Positions 9,165-18,748 of a stretch of 64,000 nucleotides of DNA are shown here, piece by piece. Within the stretch, counting starts at the first letter, position 1, and each line of letters starts with the position of its first letter. The translations under genes and the position numbers were made by a program. Location of the stretch: contig JADJUF010000037.1 in assembly GCA_016717005.1 (NCBI GenBank), positions 682,001 to 746,000 of the forward strand. The letters run 5' to 3'. The notes below the pieces were generated by a model. It was not told the origin of the DNA, did not search any database, and was given only the letters and a program-made list of their open reading frames with translations. Source of the DNA: Myxococcales bacterium. Its GTDB lineage: Bacteria > Myxococcota_A > Polyangia > Haliangiales > Haliangiaceae.

Positions 9165-12023
9165 ATGGGTCCTTGGTCCAGATTGTTCGTCGCGATCGAC
9201 GTGCGTCGCCACACCCGGCGTCGCCTGGCGGTCACCATCACGCTGCGTCGCGAGTCGACCAGCTACCCGCAGCCGCGCGCCGCGGCGCCGGTGCTGTACC
9301 CCGACGAGGACCTCGCGCGCGCGGTCGTCGACGAAGGCGGGCTAGGTCCGATGATCGCTAGGCTGGCGCCGCGGATCGCGAGCGCGCTGACGGACGCGGT
9401 GGCCGGCGTCGACGAGCCGCTGGTGCGGTTGCACGTGGTCGCGAGCGGCAGCCGCGAGCTCGTCACCTGGGTCCGCCAGCACCCGTGGCCGACCTGGCTG
9501 CACGCGTGGTGGCCGACCGCGCTGGTCACGATCGAAGGGCCGCCGGCGCCGTCCCGGCCGCGCCTGACGTTGCCGCTCGACCTCGCCGTCGACGTCGCGG
9601 CGCCCGCCGCGATCACGCTCGACCCGATGGTGCGGCACGTCGAGGGCCAGGGCTGGCGCCGCGCGACCGGCGCGGCCGACGTCGTCGAGCTGGACCGCGA
9701 TCAACGCTTGCCCGACTGGCACCGCGCGACCCGCTTGACCATCCGCACCGGCGCGACCGCGCCCGTGAGCCCGCGTGATCGCACCTCGACCTTGACGCTG
9801 GCGACGCCCGAGCGCGGCCCCGAGTTCCTGCGCGAGTTCTACCGCGCGCTCCAGCACGACGCGCCGCTGGACGCCGCCGCCGCCACCGCCGCCGCGCGCT
9901 CCGGGCTGCCGACCAGCGCGCTGCGCCTCGATCTCATGCGCGGCGGCGAGGACGACCTGCGGCTGAGCAGCGCGATCCTCGAGCAGGCCGAGCGCACGAG
10001 CTCGGCGACGTCGGTCAAGGCGAGCGTCGACGTCTCCGACCTGGTCACGCGCTCGCGCGACTTCCTCGACGCCGGCCACGCGCAGCTCGACGCGATCGAC
10101 TTCGATCAAGAGCTCCACGGCGTCACCCGGACCTTCGACCTGTTCGCCCGCCGCGAGCGGGTCCGGCAGGTGCTGGCCACCGCGCGCTACGTGCGCCACG
10201 CCAACCTGTGGTGGAGCGATCGGCCGCGCCCGCGGCTGGGCCGCGCCACCGCGCGCCCGGCGCTCGAGGTCGCGACGCCCTACCCGCTCGCGTTCGCCGT
10301 GCTCGAGACCGCGCGCGCGGACGCCGCGAGCGCGGTCGTCGACGACGAGGTCCTGACCGAGCTGCTCGGCCCGGGCTGGGCGACGACGCGGGCGGTGCTG
10401 GTGCTGTTCGCGCCCCGCGACGCGGTCGAGCTCGCCGAGCGCCGCTTCGACTTCGACCTGGCCCGCTACGGCGACAGCGCGATCGTCACGACGACCGCGA
10501 CGCCGCGCCAGCCCGGGCGCCTGTCGATCCGCGCGGCCTTGTTCGTGCGCGACCACCTGATCGCCTCGGTGGTCCTGCACACGACCGTCGGCGCGGACGC
10601 CGGGACGGTGCGGCAGCGGTGCGACTGGAACGTCGCGCTCCAGCCAGGGTTCGCGGACCTGCCGGCGCCGGCGCGCACGCTGATCTTCAACGAGGCGGCG
10701 ACCGGCACCCACTGGCTAGCGGCGTACAGCCGCGCCGGCGGCGCGATGCCCGGCGCCGCGCCGTGGCCGCTCGAGCTCGACCCGCTCGCGGTCCAGGCCG
10801 CGACCGATCTGGCCCGCAACCGCCTGGGCTTCGTCCAGGGCAGCCGCACCGCGCTGGGCCAGGTGCTCGGCGGCGTGGGCGCCCAGGGCCAGCCGCTGCC
10901 CCGCCCGTCGTACGCCTTCGCGGGCCCGCGCGACCACGCCAACGAGCAGGGTCGCGCGGACGCCATCGCCGCGCTGGCCGCCGCCGGGCGCCAGCTCTAC
11001 GCCGATCTGATCGAGAACGCGCTCGGCGCCAACGGCCCGCGGACCCAGGACGAGGTGCTGGCCGAGTTCCAGGCCACGCTCGCAGGCGACGACCACCTGC
11101 TCCAGATCGCGCGCTGCCACGTCGGCGGCGCGACCGTGCCGTGGGCCCTCGCGTACGATCTCCCCCTCGACGCCGGGGCGACCACCCCGCTGTGCCAGCA
11201 CTTCATCGACGACTCGCGCGCCGATCCGACGATCGTCGATCGCCCCGCGAGCTGCGCCGCCCGCGCGACCTGTCCGGCCGTCACCGCCCCCGGCTCCGCC
11301 GTCTGCCCGTTCGGGTTCTGGGGCATGCGGCTCGAGCTCGAGGAGCCGCCGTACCAGGTCGCCGGGACCCAACCCCCGGCGCTCGGCGTCGTGCAGATCG
11401 CGAGCGCCTCGCTCCCGGCGGCGGTGACGATCGCCCCGCACGAGTTCGCGTGCCTCGCGGCGCACTTCACCGCGCTGAGGGGCGTCGCGACGATCGCCGC
11501 CACGACGCCCGCCACCGCCCGCGCCGCGGTGCTCGAACAGCTCAAGCGCGGCGACGAGCCGCTGGTCTACTTCTTCTGCCACGGCGATCAGACCGCCCTC
11601 GGGTTCGCGCTCCGGGTCGGGCCGCAGCAATGGAAGGAGTACATCTACACCTCCGACCTGCCGGTCGGTCCGGCCGGCTGGACCTGGCACCGGCGCACAC
11701 CGCTGGTGTTCCTCAACGGCTGCGACACGGCTGCGTTCGACGCCAACAACCTGAGCCAGTTCATCCAGCGCTTCCGCCGGCTCGGCGCCGTCGGTGTCAT
11801 CGGCACGGCGATCGAGGTGTTCACCGACGTCGCGACCGTCGTCGGTCGCGAGCTGCTCGAGCGCCTCGCGCGCGGCGAGCGCGTCGGCGCCGCGATGCTG
11901 GCGATGCGGCGCAGCTTGCTGCGCGACCTGAACCCGATGGGCCTCGCCTACGCCGCGTACGCGCCGGCGCACGCGCACGTGCACGCCCCGACCTGCGCCC
12001 TCGACCCGGAGCCGTCGCCATGA
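9165..12023 (+). CDS. CHAT-domain (caspase-like) protease, first gene of a three-gene operon
   Basis: A 952-aa protein with a C-terminal CHAT domain, the bacterial clan CD cysteine protease related to caspases and separase. The catalytic pair is intact: His 806 in VYFFCHGDQ and Cys 853 in LNGCDTAAF, each after a hydrophobic strand. Just before lies a Cys-rich segment (SCAARATCP, then VCPFGFWGMRLE near 712-722) that resembles a known CHAT-associated motif and may bind metal. The N-terminal about 600 residues have no recognised repeats, membrane spans or signal, and may be a sensor or binding part. ATG 9165 was chosen over the frame opening at 9120 because a GGGGGG site precedes it. The stop overlaps the next start by 4 bases (ATGA), so the genes are translationally coupled. 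Confidence 0.85.
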   Translation: MGPWSRLFVAIDVRRHTRRRLAVTITLRRESTSYPQPRAAAPVLYPDEDLARAVVDEGGLGPMIARLAPRIASALTDAVAGVDEPLVRLHVVASGSRELVTWVRQHPWPTWLHAWWPTALVTIEGPPAPSRPRLTLPLDLAVDVAAPAAITLDPMVRHVEGQGWRRATGAADVVELDRDQRLPDWHRATRLTIRTGATAPVSPRDRTSTLTLATPERGPEFLREFYRALQHDAPLDAAAATAAARSGLPTSALRLDLMRGGEDDLRLSSAILEQAERTSSATSVKASVDVSDLVTRSRDFLDAGHAQLDAIDFDQELHGVTRTFDLFARRERVRQVLATARYVRHANLWWSDRPRPRLGRATARPALEVATPYPLAFAVLETARADAASAVVDDEVLTELLGPGWATTRAVLVLFAPRDAVELAERRFDFDLARYGDSAIVTTTATPRQPGRLSIRAALFVRDHLIASVVLHTTVGADAGTVRQRCDWNVALQPGFADLPAPARTLIFNEAATGTHWLAAYSRAGGAMPGAAPWPLELDPLAVQAATDLARNRLGFVQGSRTALGQVLGGVGAQGQPLPRPSYAFAGPRDHANEQGRADAIAALAAAGRQLYADLIENALGANGPRTQDEVLAEFQATLAGDDHLLQIARCHVGGATVPWALAYDLPLDAGATTPLCQHFIDDSRADPTIVDRPASCAARATCPAVTAPGSAVCPFGFWGMRLELEEPPYQVAGTQPPALGVVQIASASLPAAVTIAPHEFACLAAHFTALRGVATIAATTPATARAAVLEQLKRGDEPLVYFFCHGDQTALGFALRVGPQQWKEYIYTSDLPVGPAGWTWHRRTPLVFLNGCDTAAFDANNLSQFIQRFRRLGAVGVIGTAIEVFTDVATVVGRELLERLARGERVGAAMLAMRRSLLRDLNPMGLAYAAYAPAHAHVHAPTCALDPEPSP

Positions 12024-12568
12024 CCACCTCGACCGAGCTCGTCACCAACCTGCGCGACCCCGACACCTGGACGGTCCTGGCCGTCGCCGCCGGCGCTGGC
12101 GCGATCGGCGGCTTCACCCACTGGCTGGGCGCGGTCGCCGGGGTGATCACGCCCGACCCCGATGACGCGGCCACCAAGACGGTGACGCGCGTGGCGGCCG
12201 AGATCATGGTCGGCGCCGCGGCCGCGGTGATCATGCTGTTCGTCGTCAAGCCGGCCGACGGGTTCGGCATGATCGCCAGCTCGATCATGACCGGCCTGTT
12301 CGGCCGGGCGGTGATCTCGGCGCTGCGCGCGCGCGCCCAGGTCGAGATCATCGACAAGGCCCGGGGTGCGGCGCAGGCCGCCGCCGCCACCGCCGGCCGC
12401 GACGCCGCCGCGCTGGCCGAGCACGTCGACGCCCTGCTGCAGGTCACACCCGACGCCGTCGGCGACGCCTTGATGAAGTCCTCCACCGCGACGCCACCGC
12501 CCGTAGCCGCGTCGGTGCGCGCCGCCGCCGCCCGCGCGCTCGCGTCCTTTCGCGCCCGCACCACCTGA
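12020..12568 (+). CDS. Three-helix membrane protein between CHAT protease and phosphoesterase-subtilase
   Basis: A 182-aa protein with three predicted transmembrane segments: about residues 16-42 (WTVLAVAAGAGAIGGFTHWL), 56-77 (EIMVGAAAAVIMLFVV) and 82-105 (GFGMIASSIMTGLFGRAVIS). A charged Ala-rich tail of about 75 residues follows and is probably a cytoplasmic helix or coiled coil. No named family is recognised. Its start overlaps the CHAT stop by 4 bases, and it ends 9 bp before the next gene. In conflict operons of this layout such a protein is either the pore-forming effector or the membrane anchor for the proteases; which applies here is inference. Confidence 0.8.
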   Translation: MTTSTELVTNLRDPDTWTVLAVAAGAGAIGGFTHWLGAVAGVITPDPDDAATKTVTRVAAEIMVGAAAAVIMLFVVKPADGFGMIASSIMTGLFGRAVISALRARAQVEIIDKARGAAQAAAATAGRDAAALAEHVDALLQVTPDAVGDALMKSSTATPPPVAASVRAAAARALASFRARTT

Positions 12569-12577
12569 GAGGTTCAG

Positions 12578-15500
12578 ATGCCGAGCTACCGTCAACGCGA
12601 GTTCATCAGCCCCGAGTTCGTGCTGCTGCCCGCCGGGCCGGCGCGCGCCATCGAGCTTCGACCGGCCACCGGTGGCGCGGTGATCGTGCGCGCGGTCGTC
12701 GGCGCCGACAACTGCAAGGTCACCGCCGCCCTCCACGACCCGCACGGCGTCGCCGTGACCGCCCCGTACGTCGGGAACTTGAACCAGCTCGCGCTGACGT
12801 GGCAGATCCCCGATGACCACGCCGGCCTCGGCCAGACCTGGTCTGTCCGCGTCGTCAACACCGGCGCGGCCCGCGGCGTCGCCGCCCTCGAGATCGCCTA
12901 TCCGGCGGCGTTCGAGCGCGAGATCGCGCCGCTGCCCAAGCTGAACGACATGGCGGTCATGGCGCTGCGAGAGATCGGCCTCACCGCGGCGGTGGTCGAC
13001 GGCCACTTCGACGTCGGCTGCGATCGCCAGTTCGTCGGCTACATCCCCGAGGGCTGGGCGCACCACGTCAACGTCGTCCGCGGCATCACGATCACCCGCG
13101 GCCGGATCGACAAGCGCGCGATCCAGTTCGTGCCGCCCGCCGACGATCTGCCGCGCGGCGGCATCGAGCTGGTGCTCGGGTGCGACGACGTCCGGCTCAA
13201 GAAGGGGATTTCGCTGGGCGGGATCGACGACGCCCGCCTGACGATCCGCGCCGGCCTGGCGGTCGTCCGCGGTGCGCTCGCGATCACGCCGGTGGCGGTG
13301 ACGCTGACCGGCGATCTGAAGGGCCTCGCGAACCTGCTGGCGCTGGTCGACGCCAAGGACCGCCTGGCCACCGCGCTCCGCGCCGCGCTGGTCGAGCAAC
13401 TCGCCGGGCCGCGCGCCGGCGTGCTCGCCACCGCGACCACGTGGTTGCGCCGGCTCGTGCGGATGGACGAGCTGCTCGACGTGCAGGTGACCGCGGCCGG
13501 GCTGGTCCTCGACTACACCACCGTGCGCGGCGCGCCGCCGCCGCTGTCGACCGCGCCAGCCCCGACGCCGAGCGGGCGCCTCCAGCACCTCATCGTCGTG
13601 ATGATGGAGAACCGCTCCTACGATCACATGCTCGCGGCGCTGTTCGCCGCGCACCCCGCGCTCGGCACGATGCCGAACTACCAGGCGACCCACGGCCCGA
13701 CGACCTACCCCTTCACCGCGGCCACGACCTCGCAGGTCATCGTCGATCCACCCCACGGGCCCGCGGCGCAGACGGCCAACGCGGCCGGCGACTGGCTGGG
13801 GCCGTACGCGCCGCGCCAGCCGCCCAACCTCGGCGACGTGCTCACGTACCAGCCGGTCGCCAACATCCCGACGCTGGCCCACCTGGTCGAGCACGGGTGC
13901 GTGTGCCGGGCCTGGCGCGCAGCGGTGCCGGGCTCGACCTGGCCCAACCGGAACTACGCACTGTCGGGAACCTCGGGCGGCGCGCTCGACAACGCCGAGG
14001 GCGGCTTCGACCTGTTCGACTTCCTCACCGTGTGCGACGTGCTGCAGGCCCAGGGCGCGCGCTGGCGCTACTACCGCAGCGACGTCACGTTCCTCGAGCT
14101 GTACCGTCGCTGGGCGCTCGACCAGACCCGGATCGTGCCGGTCGATGAGTTCCACCGCGGCGCGGCCCAGGGACAGCTCCCGGCGGTGAGCTGGATCGAG
14201 CCGAACATCGCCGACTTCGGCGCCAGCCACGCCAGCGACGACCATCCCCCGGCCGACGTCAAGTTCGGGCAGGGCTTCCTCGCCGACGTCTACAACTCGC
14301 TGGTGAAGTTCACCGCGACCGGGCACACCGACTGGCTGCTGGTCGTGACCTACGACGAGCACGGCGGGTTCTACGACTCGGCAGGCGCAGATCCGTCGGC
14401 CGTCGCGGACGGCCCCGCGGGCCCTGGCCGACGAGGCTTCCGCGTGCCGGCGCTGTTCGTGTCGCCGTGGCTGGCGCCGGGCGTGTGCGACGTCGCGCTC
14501 GATCACGCCAGCATCGTGCGCACGGTGCTCGATCGGTTCTGCGCGCCGGAGCCGCTGCTCGCGCAGGTGCCGCGCGTCCACGAGGCGGTCAGCCTCGCCA
14601 GGCTGCTCGACGGCGTGCCCGGCGCCGGCTGGCCGGTGCCGCGGACCGCGCCGGTGCCGCCACCGCCGCTCGCCGCGCTCGGCCCGAGCTTCTACCCGCC
14701 GCCGCCACCCCCGCTGATGGGTGGCGCGGCCGCGCCGACCGGCCCCGCGTTCACGCGCGCGCCGGCCGACACCGCGCTGTGGCGCCAGGTGCAGGACCGG
14801 CAGCGCGCGATGAACGACGCGGTGGTCGCGCGGACGATGGGCGGCCCTGCGCCGATCGACCCGCTGGCGACCGCGCCGGCGGCGCTCGAGGCGATCCACG
14901 TGGGCCTGGGCCGCCACGATCCCGCGACGCTCGCGCCGGGCTGGACCGCGATCGCCGGCCTCGCTGGTGACGACACGGCGCTGCTGCTGCCGCCGGCCGG
15001 GGTCACGGTCACCGAGGCCTGGGACCGGATCCACGCGCTGCGCGGCGCCGCCGGCCTGACGTTCGCCGAGCCGCTGTGGGCCACGCGCGGAGGCCACGGC
15101 CCCGAGGAGGGACCGGCCGACGGCGACGCCGACTGGGCCCTGCGCGCCATCCGTGCGCCCGAGGCGTGGCGCCGGGTCGGCCCGACCGGCCGGACCCGCG
15201 GCGCCGGCGTCGTGGTCGCACACCTCGACACCGGGCTGACCCCGCACCGAGATCTCGACGGCGCGGTGCTCGCCGGGCTCGGCTGGGACTACGTCGATGA
15301 GGACGCGACACCCGAGGATCGGCTCGAGCACGGACTCGGGCTGTTCCCGGGGCACGGCACCAGCACCGCCAGCGTGCTCGTCAGCCGCGAGCGCGATCAA
15401 GGCCACATCGTCGGCGTCGCGCCCGAGGCGTCGATCCTGCCGTACCGGATCTCGCGGTCGGTCGTGCACCTGTCGATGGTGGGCATGGTCAAGGCGATCA

Positions 15501-16270
15501 AGCGCGCGGTCGCGAGCGGCGCGCACGTGATCTCGCTGTCCGCCGGTGGCCTCTGGTCCTACGCGCTCCACGCTGCGGTCCGCGACGCGACCCGCGCCGG
15601 CGTGATCGTGGTGGCGGCCGCCGGCAACCGCGTGCGCGTGGTGGTGTGGCCGGCGCGGTTCCCCGAGGTCATCGGCGTTGGGGCGTGCGATCGGGAGCTG
15701 CGCCGCTGGTCGGGCTCGAGCCGCGGCGACGCCGTCGCCGTGACCGCGCCTGGGGTCGGCGTGTGGTGCGCGGCCGCGGGCCCCGGCGACGGCGTGCGGG
15801 CCGGCACCGGCACGTCGTTCGCGACGGCGATGGTCGCGGGCGCGGTCGCGAACTGGCTGTCGTACTGGGGCCGCGACTCGCTGATCGCGCGCTTCGGGGT
15901 GACCGGCCTGGCCGCGGCCGCGCGGCGGGCGGTGCGGCGGGCGGTGCGGTCGCTGTCGGGACCTGCGGACGGCATGGGCACCGGCGTGCTCGATCTCGAG
16001 CGCTTGCTCGGCGAGCCGCTCGAGGAGATCGATCTCGGCACGCTGATGGGCGGAGGCCGCAAGCGCATGCCGCTCGAGACCGCCGAGGCCGTGGCCGCGG
16101 TCACCGTCGACGACCCCGACGCCCTCGCCCGGTTCGCGCCCGCCGACCGGGCGGTCGTCGCCGACGAGGTCGCGTTCTTCGCCTGGCTCGCGGAGCAGGG
16201 GCCGACCCCGACCGCGTGGGATCAGCTCGCGCGCGCCGACGGCTCGGCGCTGCTGCGGGCGCGCCTGTAG
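12578..16270 (+). CDS. Fusion of phospholipase C/acid phosphatase-type phosphoesterase and subtilisin-like protease
   Basis: A 1230-aa fusion. Residues 1-330 form an unrecognised, partly beta-rich N-terminal region. Residues about 335-660 are a phosphoesterase of the phospholipase C/AcpA type (PF04185 family), with MMENRSYDHM (Glu 344), GSTWPNRNYALSGTSGG, AVSWIEPNI, VTYDEHGGFYD and GFRVPALFVSPW all present. A Pro-rich linker follows. Residues about 870-1110 are a subtilase (S8) with an intact triad: Asp 884 (AHLDTG), His 926 (GHGTSTAS), Ser 1080 (GTSFATAM), plus the oxyanion Asn in AAAGN. No signal peptide or twin-arginine motif is visible although family members are usually exported, so a cytoplasmic, inner-leaflet action is possible. 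It ends 4 bp from a convergent gene. Confidence 0.9.
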   Translation: MPSYRQREFISPEFVLLPAGPARAIELRPATGGAVIVRAVVGADNCKVTAALHDPHGVAVTAPYVGNLNQLALTWQIPDDHAGLGQTWSVRVVNTGAARGVAALEIAYPAAFEREIAPLPKLNDMAVMALREIGLTAAVVDGHFDVGCDRQFVGYIPEGWAHHVNVVRGITITRGRIDKRAIQFVPPADDLPRGGIELVLGCDDVRLKKGISLGGIDDARLTIRAGLAVVRGALAITPVAVTLTGDLKGLANLLALVDAKDRLATALRAALVEQLAGPRAGVLATATTWLRRLVRMDELLDVQVTAAGLVLDYTTVRGAPPPLSTAPAPTPSGRLQHLIVVMMENRSYDHMLAALFAAHPALGTMPNYQATHGPTTYPFTAATTSQVIVDPPHGPAAQTANAAGDWLGPYAPRQPPNLGDVLTYQPVANIPTLAHLVEHGCVCRAWRAAVPGSTWPNRNYALSGTSGGALDNAEGGFDLFDFLTVCDVLQAQGARWRYYRSDVTFLELYRRWALDQTRIVPVDEFHRGAAQGQLPAVSWIEPNIADFGASHASDDHPPADVKFGQGFLADVYNSLVKFTATGHTDWLLVVTYDEHGGFYDSAGADPSAVADGPAGPGRRGFRVPALFVSPWLAPGVCDVALDHASIVRTVLDRFCAPEPLLAQVPRVHEAVSLARLLDGVPGAGWPVPRTAPVPPPPLAALGPSFYPPPPPPLMGGAAAPTGPAFTRAPADTALWRQVQDRQRAMNDAVVARTMGGPAPIDPLATAPAALEAIHVGLGRHDPATLAPGWTAIAGLAGDDTALLLPPAGVTVTEAWDRIHALRGAAGLTFAEPLWATRGGHGPEEGPADGDADWALRAIRAPEAWRRVGPTGRTRGAGVVVAHLDTGLTPHRDLDGAVLAGLGWDYVDEDATPEDRLEHGLGLFPGHGTSTASVLVSRERDQGHIVGVAPEASILPYRISRSVVHLSMVGMVKAIKRAVASGAHVISLSAGGLWSYALHAAVRDATRAGVIVVAAAGNRVRVVVWPARFPEVIGVGACDRELRRWSGSSRGDAVAVTAPGVGVWCAAAGPGDGVRAGTGTSFATAMVAGAVANWLSYWGRDSLIARFGVTGLAAAARRAVRRAVRSLSGPADGMGTGVLDLERLLGEPLEEIDLGTLMGGGRKRMPLETAEAVAAVTVDDPDALARFAPADRAVVADEVAFFAWLAEQGPTPTAWDQLARADGSALLRARL

Positions 16271-16274
16271 CCGA

Positions 16275-17780
16275 TCACCGCCGGCGTCGGCGTCGGGCCA
16301 GCGCCAGCGCGGCCACCAGCAGCGGCGCGCCCCGGGCGCCGGCGCCGCCGCCCTGACAGCCGCAGCCGCCGTCGTCGGCCAGGGCCGGATCGCCCTCGAC
16401 GTAGACGTGGCTGGTGATCGTCGAGCGCCCGGTCGCGCCCGACAGCTCGACCCGGTAGCGCTCGCGCGCGCCGGTGACCGCGCGCGTGAACGCGGCGTGG
16501 CCGCCGACGATCGGCGCGGCCTCGATCAGCGCGCCGTCGCGCCACAGCTCGGCGGTCGCGCCCTCGGCCGCGGGCGCGGTGACCTCGAGCCGGACCTGGC
16601 CGACCGCGCGCAGCGTGTCGCCGAGCTCGGCCCGGTGGGCCGCGTCGACCGGATCGACCGCGATCAGCTCCGCCATCGGATCGTCGGGCCCGCGCATCTT
16701 CACGACCGTGCGCCCGGCTCGGACCGCCGCGAGGATCGCCGCCTCGGACAGCTCGTCGGCCAGGACCATCGTGGTCGGCCCGCCGATCAAGGCCGGGGTC
16801 GCGCCGCCCTCGGTGCCACCGCGGTGATCGTCGCTGCCGCCGATCGCCGCCAGCAGGTTGCCGGCGTCGAGCAGCTGATCCCACCGCGCGATCGCCCGGG
16901 GCGTGAACAGGCCGCCGGTCAGATCGGCGTTGCCGGTCTGGATCTCGAGACCGCTGACCATCGCCCACGGCGTGTCGGCGTGATCCCAGCCGCAGCCGAT
17001 GCACAGCTCGCCCAGGCGCAGCTCGGGGTGGTTGACGATGAACAGCCCGCCCTGCGCGACCACGTCGGCGACGATCGACGGCGCGCCGACGCCGCCGAGC
17101 CCGACGCGGTGATCGACGTAGCGCGCGATCCCGACCGCGTTGCCGTGGCCGCCGTAGGTCGTGACCTCGGCGCCGCGCACCAGCAGCAGATCGGTGACCC
17201 CGGCCTGGGCCGCGGCCTGGTGCGGGTACTGGGCGCTGGTGTTGTGATCCGACAGCACGACGAAGTCGAGGCCGCGGCCCCGGGCGTACCCGACGATCTG
17301 ATCGAGCGTGGCCGAGGCGTCGCCCGAGTCGCGCGAGTGGACGTGGAAGTCGCCGGCGTACCAGCGCCGGGTCGGATCGAGCACGACCGGCGTCCACGGC
17401 GCCGCCGGCTCGGGCGCGACGGTCGCGGCGTCGCGGAACTCGAGGTCGAGCGTGTACTGTCCGGGATCCGGACCGAGCTTGGCCTTGCCGATCACGACGG
17501 TCCAGGCGCCGGCGGCGATCGGCCCGGCCAGGTAGCCGCGCGACGAGCCGGCCACGCCGATCACCGCCGGGTCGGTCAGGCCGCCGCCCCAGCCGCGGAA
17601 CCCGGCGGGCGACCAGACGCCCCAGTCGAGGATCTGGTAGTCGGAGCCGTCGTCGTGGGCCACCGTGAACTCGACGGTGCCGGCCGGCACGTCGAACGTC
17701 ACCAGGTGGTAGGCGCCGCCGTCGAGCGGCACGGCGCCGGTCAGGTGCAGGGTCGAGATCACGGCGGCCAGCGCGAGCAT
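16275..17780 (-). CDS. PHP-domain (CehA/McbA-like) metallohydrolase with MYXO-CTERM sorting tag
   Basis: An exported protein of about 501 aa. ATG 17780 (MLALAAVISTLHLTGAVPLD) gives a signal peptide; a longer upstream frame overlaps the divergent gene. The first 150 residues are a beta-sandwich. The PHP phosphoesterase-like domain follows, with metal motifs in DFHVHSRDSGDA, LSDHNTS, VNHPE and GGSDDH. The C-terminus has a Cys/Gly stretch (DDGGCGCQGG), a hydrophobic helix and a run of arginines, which is the MYXO-CTERM pattern used for cell-surface sorting by myxosortase. Substrate unknown. It is convergent with the phosphoesterase-subtilase gene and divergent from the ypfJ-like gene. Confidence 0.87.
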   Translation of the reverse strand: MLALAAVISTLHLTGAVPLDGGAYHLVTFDVPAGTVEFTVAHDDGSDYQILDWGVWSPAGFRGWGGGLTDPAVIGVAGSSRGYLAGPIAAGAWTVVIGKAKLGPDPGQYTLDLEFRDAATVAPEPAAPWTPVVLDPTRRWYAGDFHVHSRDSGDASATLDQIVGYARGRGLDFVVLSDHNTSAQYPHQAAAQAGVTDLLLVRGAEVTTYGGHGNAVGIARYVDHRVGLGGVGAPSIVADVVAQGGLFIVNHPELRLGELCIGCGWDHADTPWAMVSGLEIQTGNADLTGGLFTPRAIARWDQLLDAGNLLAAIGGSDDHRGGTEGGATPALIGGPTTMVLADELSEAAILAAVRAGRTVVKMRGPDDPMAELIAVDPVDAAHRAELGDTLRAVGQVRLEVTAPAAEGATAELWRDGALIEAAPIVGGHAAFTRAVTGARERYRVELSGATGRSTITSHVYVEGDPALADDGGCGCQGGGAGARGAPLLVAALALARRRRRR

Positions 17781-17865
17781 GGCCGGCGATCGTACCGCGT
17801 CCGGTCGGTGCCGGGCCGGGTAACCGCGGGTGCGGCGGCCGGGCCGAACCGGTATCCTGCCGGCC

Positions 17866-18748
17866 ATGAAATGGGAACGCGGCCACAAGTCGCAGTACGT
17901 CGAGGACGCGCGCGGTCAGCGCGCGAGCGGGCGCGGCGCGGCGCTCAAGGTCGGCGGCGGCGGCGCGGCGCTGCTGGCGCTGGTGGCGCTGATCGCGCAG
18001 GCGTTCGGCGTCGAGCTGCCGGTCGGCAGCGGCAGCGACGAGAGCAGCACCGCCGCCAGCCAGGGCGGCGCCAGCTCGGGCGGACCGCCGCCGGCGATGT
18101 CGGCCGACGAGCAGGAGCTCTTCGACTTCATCAACTACGCGGTCGACGACATCCAGGACACGTTCGCGAAGGTGTTCGCGGCCGAGGGCCAGCGCTACCA
18201 GCCGGCCGTGCTGAAGGTGTTCAGCGACTCGGTCGACACCGCGTGCGGCCCGGCGTCGGCGGCGGTCGGCCCGTTCTACTGCCCGGCCGACTCGAAGGCC
18301 TACATCGACATGACGTTCTACCAGGACCTGCGCGAGCGCTTCGGCGCGCCCGGCGACTTCGCCCAGGCGTACGTGCTCGCCCACGAGTACGGCCACCACA
18401 TCCAGAACCTGCTCGGCACCGACGACGAGGTCCGGCGGCAGGTCGCCGGCAACAAGTCGCTCGAGAACCCGCTGTCGGTGCGCCTGGAGCTGCAGGCCGA
18501 CTGCTACGCCGGCATCTGGGCCAACGGCACCGCCAAGAAGCAAGCTGATCGAGGTCGGCGACATCGAGGAGAGCATCCGCGCGGCCCAGGCCATCGGCGA
18601 CGATCGCCTGCAGAAGATGGCCGGCCAGAAGGTCAACCCCGAGACCTTCACCCACGGCTCGTCGGCGCAGCGCGCGAAGTGGTTCAAGCGCGGCTTCGAG
18701 GCCGGCGCGCTCGGCGCGTGCGACACGTTCACCGCCCGCGACCTGTAG
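17866..18748 (+). CDS. ypfJ: YpfJ-type neutral zinc metallopeptidase, with a +1 frameshift
   Basis: A membrane-anchored zinc peptidase of the YpfJ/KPN_02809 family. MKWERGHKSQYVEDARG is the usual N-terminus, one transmembrane helix follows (AALLALVALIAQAFGVELP), then CGPASAAVGPFYCP and the zinc motif HEYGHH (His 173-His 177), with the third ligand in ELQADCYAG. After TAKK near 18540 one extra base shifts the frame. The correct C-terminus (LIEVGDIEESI, then THGSSAQRAKWFKRG, ending CDTFTARDL) reads on in the next frame to the TAG at 18746-18748. A single-base sequencing error explains this as well as a true mutation. The final bases seed the array downstream. Confidence 0.85.

Noticed and set aside
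11948..15571. A 1207-codon open frame opposite the phosphoesterase-subtilase gene
   Set aside because: Arg/Gly/Ala-rich shadow; both enzyme active sites are on the plus strand.
9165..16270. Assigning the CHAT operon to a named defence system
   Set aside because: The parts resemble those of several systems, but the complete gene set matches none I can name, so no name is given.
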